Positions 20,726 through 23,686 of a stretch of 23,686 bases of DNA are shown one piece after another. The notes beneath the pieces were generated by a model, which saw nothing but the letters and a program-made list of their open reading frames with translations, did not search any database and was not told the DNA's origin. The position numbers and the translations under genes are program-made. The DNA is from Oppiella nova (taxonomy: Eukaryota; Arthropoda; Arachnida; Sarcoptiformes; Oppiidae), in the NCBI GenBank assembly GCA_905397405.1, contig CAJPVJ010000466.1, positions 961 through 24,646 on the forward strand, given 5' to 3'. The number at the start of each line of letters is the position of its first letter. Positions within the stretch are counted from its first letter, which is position 1.

Positions 20726-21526
20726 ATGAGAAGTAGTTTGGGATCAGTAGGTACTATGTCTTACTCATCAGCAAAGCCACCAATTTGTCATCAAATATAT
20801 ACAGATTATCAAATAAATGTGTTGCAAAACACTTTCCACACCACTCAGAATCCTAATGAAAGCCTTCTTATGATTGTGGCCCTCGAGACGAGTCTCTCTG
20901 TTCAAGAAGTTAAGGTATCCAATGCTTTCATATCATATATTTTAGACTTAATTACAGCATTAGAATATCATGCAATATAATTCATTAGAATAGAAAAGTG
21001 TGTGGGTCAATTTACTCAAATAAGTTTATATTGGTCATAGAAATTCAGTTTTTCTATAGAGATATGATAGAAACAAATGATTTTAGAAGTTTTCTAATTG
21101 TAAACTACTGTATTTAAAATGTTTAAAAGGATATAAATTTATGTTAAAAATATGGGAATGATTATAAGTTAGATAATTTGAGTTTGAACGATTTTTAGAG
21201 TGTATTAATACTGTAAGCGTTTGATTATACAGTACAGTATGCATAAAATGTTTCATAAACTAAAATTTAGTGTAACTAAAGTGTTAGTTACTAAATGCAC
21301 TGTAAAAAATCATTCATTTACAGTGCACTCTAAACGCGGGTTCATGTGTGTGCACTCAAATTATGACCGAGTATAATTTATACTTTATGAACACTTTGTA
21401 ATTGCAAACAAAATGAAGTAAATTGTTGTTTAACTGCGAAAGGATTGGCTGCGAAAGCGATTGACTGAATGGAGACGAGAGCAAGGATTACCTGACAATA
21501 CGTGCAAAGTGTATGAAATCAAATAA
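20726..21526 (+). CDS. HOPX: Homeodomain-only protein (HOPX-like), two exons
   Basis: Exons 20726-20914 and 21443-21526 join in phase 0 (donor AAG|gtatcc, acceptor gcgaaag|GAT) into a 90-residue protein that is almost only a homeodomain (residues 18-77). With no gaps, homeodomain positions are Q12, L16, F20, P26, A35, L40, V45, W48, R52 and W56. Helix 3 and the tail read WLRKRLTEWRREQGLP, which matches the remembered vertebrate HOPX tail pattern W-x-x-x-R-L-x-x-W-R-R-x-x-G-L-P. As in HOPX, Asn51 (here Lys68 of the protein) and Arg53 (here Leu70) are replaced, so DNA binding as in classical homeodomains is unlikely. Vertebrate HOPX acts through SRF and chromatin factors; a role here is inference. 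ATG 20756 is an alternative start giving 80 residues, nearer the vertebrate 73. An in-frame TGA at 20723 bounds the 5' end. The gene is divergent from IFT122. Confidence 0.8.
21296..21327. repeat. Short hairpin in the HOPX-like intron
   Basis: TGCACTGTAAA (21296-21306) and TTTACAGTGCA (21317-21327) are exact reverse complements around a 10-nt loop. Just upstream GTAACTAA and TTAGTTAC form another small inverted repeat. The function is unknown. Confidence 0.55.
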
Positions 21527-21764
21527 CTTTTGCCACCACTTCTCACCTGACAGTCGTTTGAGACCAACTTGATTGTCAAATGCAAAACAATAATATCATC
21601 TATGTATTTTAATATCATTTATTATTAAGTCTAATAATAACTATGATTGGTATAAGTAAAGTACATTTAAATTAAATAATTCATTGAACTACTGATCATC
21701 ACTACCCCTAACCCCACAAAGGGGTCGGTGTCTCAATTGTGTCTCAATTGTGTTTAAACATTGA

Positions 21765-21770
21765 AATAAA
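21765..21770 (+). terminator. Possible polyadenylation signal for the HOPX-like gene
   Basis: AATAAA lies 239 bp past the HOPX-like stop codon. It sits between the convergent HOPX-like and LYRM1 genes, and the LYRM1 signal lies about 50 bp beyond it, so the two transcripts may overlap slightly at their 3' ends. Assignment is by position only. Confidence 0.35.
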
Positions 21771-21816
21771 AGTACATTTAGTTGCCATCCATTACTCGAT
21801 TGCAGTGTTTATCACA

Positions 21817-21822
21817 TTTATT
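21817..21822 (-). terminator. Polyadenylation signal for LYRM1
   Basis: TTTATT on the plus strand is AATAAA on the minus strand, 73 bp past the LYRM1 stop codon, a normal distance for a short 3' UTR. Confidence 0.5.
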
Positions 21823-21894
21823 ATACATTATTATAAATTGAGTTTAAAATACATATTAAACGACAAATGAATTGATTTGAAATCAAATGTCAAA

Positions 21895-22176
21895 TCACTT
21901 GTGTTTTCGGAGATAAGCGCCGGTCGGGTAATAGACGGGTCGGGGGTAAGGGATGCGGTAGTGTTGGGCGACTTGTAGCCGACCCATGCCTTCCTGTAGG
22001 AGCGCTCGGATGTGATGGTCATCAGTGAGGTGTCTGTTCTCACGGATCAGTCGTTTGCATTCACTCGTCATATAAAGCCTTTCCTTTGAGGTATTCAATG
22101 GATTCAATGCCTGCCATTCCTGTGACAACCGAATCACTCGCTTATAAAACGATAGCACTTCCGCTCTCAAAGACAT
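21895..22176 (-). CDS. LYRM1: LYR motif-containing protein 1
   Basis: This is a single-exon 93-residue protein of the Complex1_LYR superfamily. These are small three-helix mitochondrial proteins that bind acyl carrier protein and assist Fe-S or respiratory-complex assembly; the exact LYRM1 client is poorly known. The N-terminus has the LYR-type signature as F10-Y11-K12, a conservative variant of L-Y-R, followed by basic helix residues (VIRLSQEW). HYRIPYPRP at residues 72-80 is the hallmark that separates LYRM1 from other LYRM proteins. It is shorter than the vertebrate protein (about 122 residues) because the tail after PYPRP is reduced. ATG 22176 is the natural start, since the protein begins MSLRAEVLSFYKR like the family. 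It is convergent with the HOPX-like gene and divergent from SIL1, with 467 bp between their starts. Confidence 0.9.
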   Translation of the reverse strand: MSLRAEVLSFYKRVIRLSQEWQALNPLNTSKERLYMTSECKRLIRENRHLTDDHHIRALLQEGMGRLQVAQHYRIPYPRPVYYPTGAYLRKHK

Positions 22177-22245
22177 CTATTGCTCATCACTTCACACCAC
22201 TTCACACGGTCTTCAATGTCTGTGAAATGCAAATCAATTGCCATT

Positions 22246-22273
22246 ACATAAGACATAAGACATAAGACATAAG
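22246..22273. repeat. Four copies of a 7-bp unit between LYRM1 and SIL1
   Basis: ACATAAG is repeated four times exactly, about 70 bp upstream of the LYRM1 start codon in the 467-bp divergent intergenic region. Apart from this I see no clear promoter motif in 22177-22643. Confidence 0.75.
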
Positions 22274-22643
22274 CGTTAGTTTAGTACTCCTAAGCACTGG
22301 TTGTCTCATATGATTACAGTATTAGTAATCATGAAATGCAAGTCAACTTACTTTCACTCAAATCGTTTGAAATGATGTGACAGTAAAATGATATAAAAAG
22401 ATACTGTATACAAGTGATCCAGGTACTGTACAATCAGTAGATGATGTAACATAACATGTGGTGAGCATTGAGTGATACCTCGTTGGGGCACACATTGTAA
22501 GGCATGTGTTGTGGCAATGCGTGTGAATATAAACATTGAATGGTTTCCATGGAAATGGCATTTAATTGTCAACAAAATACTGTAACTCTGTTTTGTGCCA
22601 AACATTAACGTAATACTGAAGACATCGAGTGATGAATATATGT

Positions 22644-23686
22644 ATGAAACTCGTGGTGTGGGTGTCACTCATGTCACTGATGGCAACACTGGTGACCAAT
22701 AGGGACACCGACACCAGTGTTATAGTTGTCGAGCAAACCAGTGATCAAAAGGATGGGTCCGTCGATGAAGAAGTGGACGAAGACGTGGAGGAGAGGCCGG
22801 CATTCATAGCATCTCATGAATGGCAGCCTATACTGGAAGGTCAGGTGATTCCGGCCGGTCTTCACGTGAGGGTCAATCTGGAGACGGGTGTGAAAGAGGC
22901 CAAGATTTTGGACAATAAGAGCCCGGACTCGCAGACAAACATTGAAATCACTGATAACCACAAGAAATTGATTGCTAACCAAAAGACTGCGAACTCGGGA
23001 GTGAATGCGATTCGCAATCAAATCAAAGAAGTGCTCAAAAACATGAAATCAGACGAAAAGTTGAGTGAAAGTGAGAATTCGGGACATCTTTTGAAGAACT
23101 TTAGATCCATTGATGAGATTAAGAGAGATTTGGACGAAATGGATGTCAAGATTCGGTCGGAAAGCGAAGTCTTGAAGGCTTTGATCGCAAGATATAGAGA
23201 GGCGTCGACCGAAGAGAAGTTGAATTTGTTAGCAGACGTGGAGTATTTGGTGCACTCCATAGACATCGGCCAAGACTTGGTCCGAATGAATGGAATCGAC
23301 TTATTATTACCGGACCTGAACTCGACGGACGATGGGTTAAGAGCACAGGTAGCCTTCACTATGGGATCGGCTATGAATGGCAACCCGAAGGTCCAGATCC
23401 ACGTGTTTAACAGAAAAGCGTTGAAAGAGTTTCTGCTTTTATTAGTCAACGACCGGTCGCTGACTGTCAAGAAGAGAGCGTTGTTTGCCATCTCCTGTTT
23501 GGTGCGACAGTTCCCGAGCGCCCAGAGCTCTCTCATCCAAGAATACGGCGCTCTCTCTATCTTCAGCCAACTCTTCAAACAATCTGACATTCATTCCATT
23601 AAATTGAGTGCAAAAGTGTTGACTCTTTTAAACGATTTGTTAATTGAAAGACAAATGGCTTTAAAATATGCGACAAATGATAAATT
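22644..23686 (+). CDS. SIL1: Nucleotide exchange factor SIL1 (BAP), cut by the window edge
   Basis: SIL1 releases ADP from the ER Hsp70 BiP/GRP78 and so supports folding of secreted proteins. An uninterrupted frame of 347 codons starts at ATG 22644 and is still open at the window end; vertebrate SIL1 has about 460 residues. Residues 1-19 (MKLVVWVSLMSLMATLVTN) form a signal peptide, followed by an acidic stretch at 42-50. The diagnostic block HEWQPILEGQ (58-67) and IPAGLHVRVNLETG (69-82) follows, then a predicted coiled-coil/helical segment (about 115-185). ARM-type repeats begin near residue 190 (QVAFTMGSAMNGNPKVQ). LNST at 225-228 is a possible N-glycosylation site. An in-frame ATG at 22632 would add four residues (MNIC); I prefer 22644 because the signal peptide then begins Met-Lys. 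No intron interrupts this part. Confidence 0.93.
   Translation, partial: MKLVVWVSLMSLMATLVTNRDTDTSVIVVEQTSDQKDGSVDEEVDEDVEERPAFIASHEWQPILEGQVIPAGLHVRVNLETGVKEAKILDNKSPDSQTNIEITDNHKKLIANQKTANSGVNAIRNQIKEVLKNMKSDEKLSESENSGHLLKNFRSIDEIKRDLDEMDVKIRSESEVLKALIARYREASTEEKLNLLADVEYLVHSIDIGQDLVRMNGIDLLLPDLNSTDDGLRAQVAFTMGSAMNGNPKVQIHVFNRKALKEFLLLLVNDRSLTVKKRALFAISCLVRQFPSAQSSLIQEYGALSIFSQLFKQSDIHSIKLSAKVLTLLNDLLIERQMALKYATNDK

Noticed and set aside
21831-22043. A second minus-strand frame of 70 codons overlapping LYRM1
   Set aside because: It is an out-of-frame shadow; the LYRM1 frame contains the conserved HYRIPYPRP.
22674-23021. A 115-codon minus-strand frame
   Set aside because: Also antisense to the SIL1 N-terminal coding region, with no recognisable domain.
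23018-23590. A 190-codon open frame on the minus strand
   Set aside because: It is the antisense shadow of SIL1, whose sense frame carries clear family motifs.
1-23686. tRNA, rRNA, CRISPR or bacterial-type operon
   Set aside because: No tRNA B-box with matching arms, no rRNA-like sequence and no spaced repeat array was seen. The spliced animal genes exclude a bacterial context.

Overview
The window looks like nuclear DNA of an invertebrate animal. It is strongly AT-rich, carries many (CT)n/(GA)n microsatellites, and its protein genes are of animal type with GT-AG introns, many only 50-90 bp long. An arthropod, possibly a mite or other chelicerate, is my best guess; this rests on overall character and not on a diagnostic marker.

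The left half (about 1-11,900) has no gene I can name. It is AT-rich intergenic or intronic sequence with microsatellites, two local tandem duplications of 128-129 bp, an 11-bp minisatellite, a dispersed GGCACCGGCAC-type motif, and a few GC-richer islands. Some islands hold exon-like or promoter-like sequence that I list at low confidence.

The right half (about 11,900-23,686) is gene-dense. IFT122, a ciliary intraflagellar transport subunit, lies on the minus strand (start 19855) in 18 exons that I could join in phase, giving 1,192 codons. Its last residues are unresolved. On the plus strand, divergent from IFT122, is a two-exon gene (20726-21526) for a small homeodomain-only protein that matches HOPX. 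The homeodomain is split by an intron between positions 46 and 47, so neither exon alone is easy to recognise. LYRM1, a mitochondrial LYR-motif protein, is a single minus-strand exon (21895-22176) convergent with HOPX. SIL1, the nucleotide exchange factor for the ER chaperone BiP, starts at 22644 on the plus strand, divergent from LYRM1, and runs off the window edge.

The four genes have unrelated functions (cilium assembly, transcriptional co-regulation, mitochondrion, ER folding), so the cluster is ordinary eukaryotic neighbourhood and not an operon. The most notable item is the HOPX-like gene. Other points of interest are an exon-like island inside the largest IFT122 intron, a 114-bp inverted-repeat element beside it, an excess of the word TACTGTA/TACAGTA with palindromes built from it, and a possible RFX X-box upstream of IFT122.
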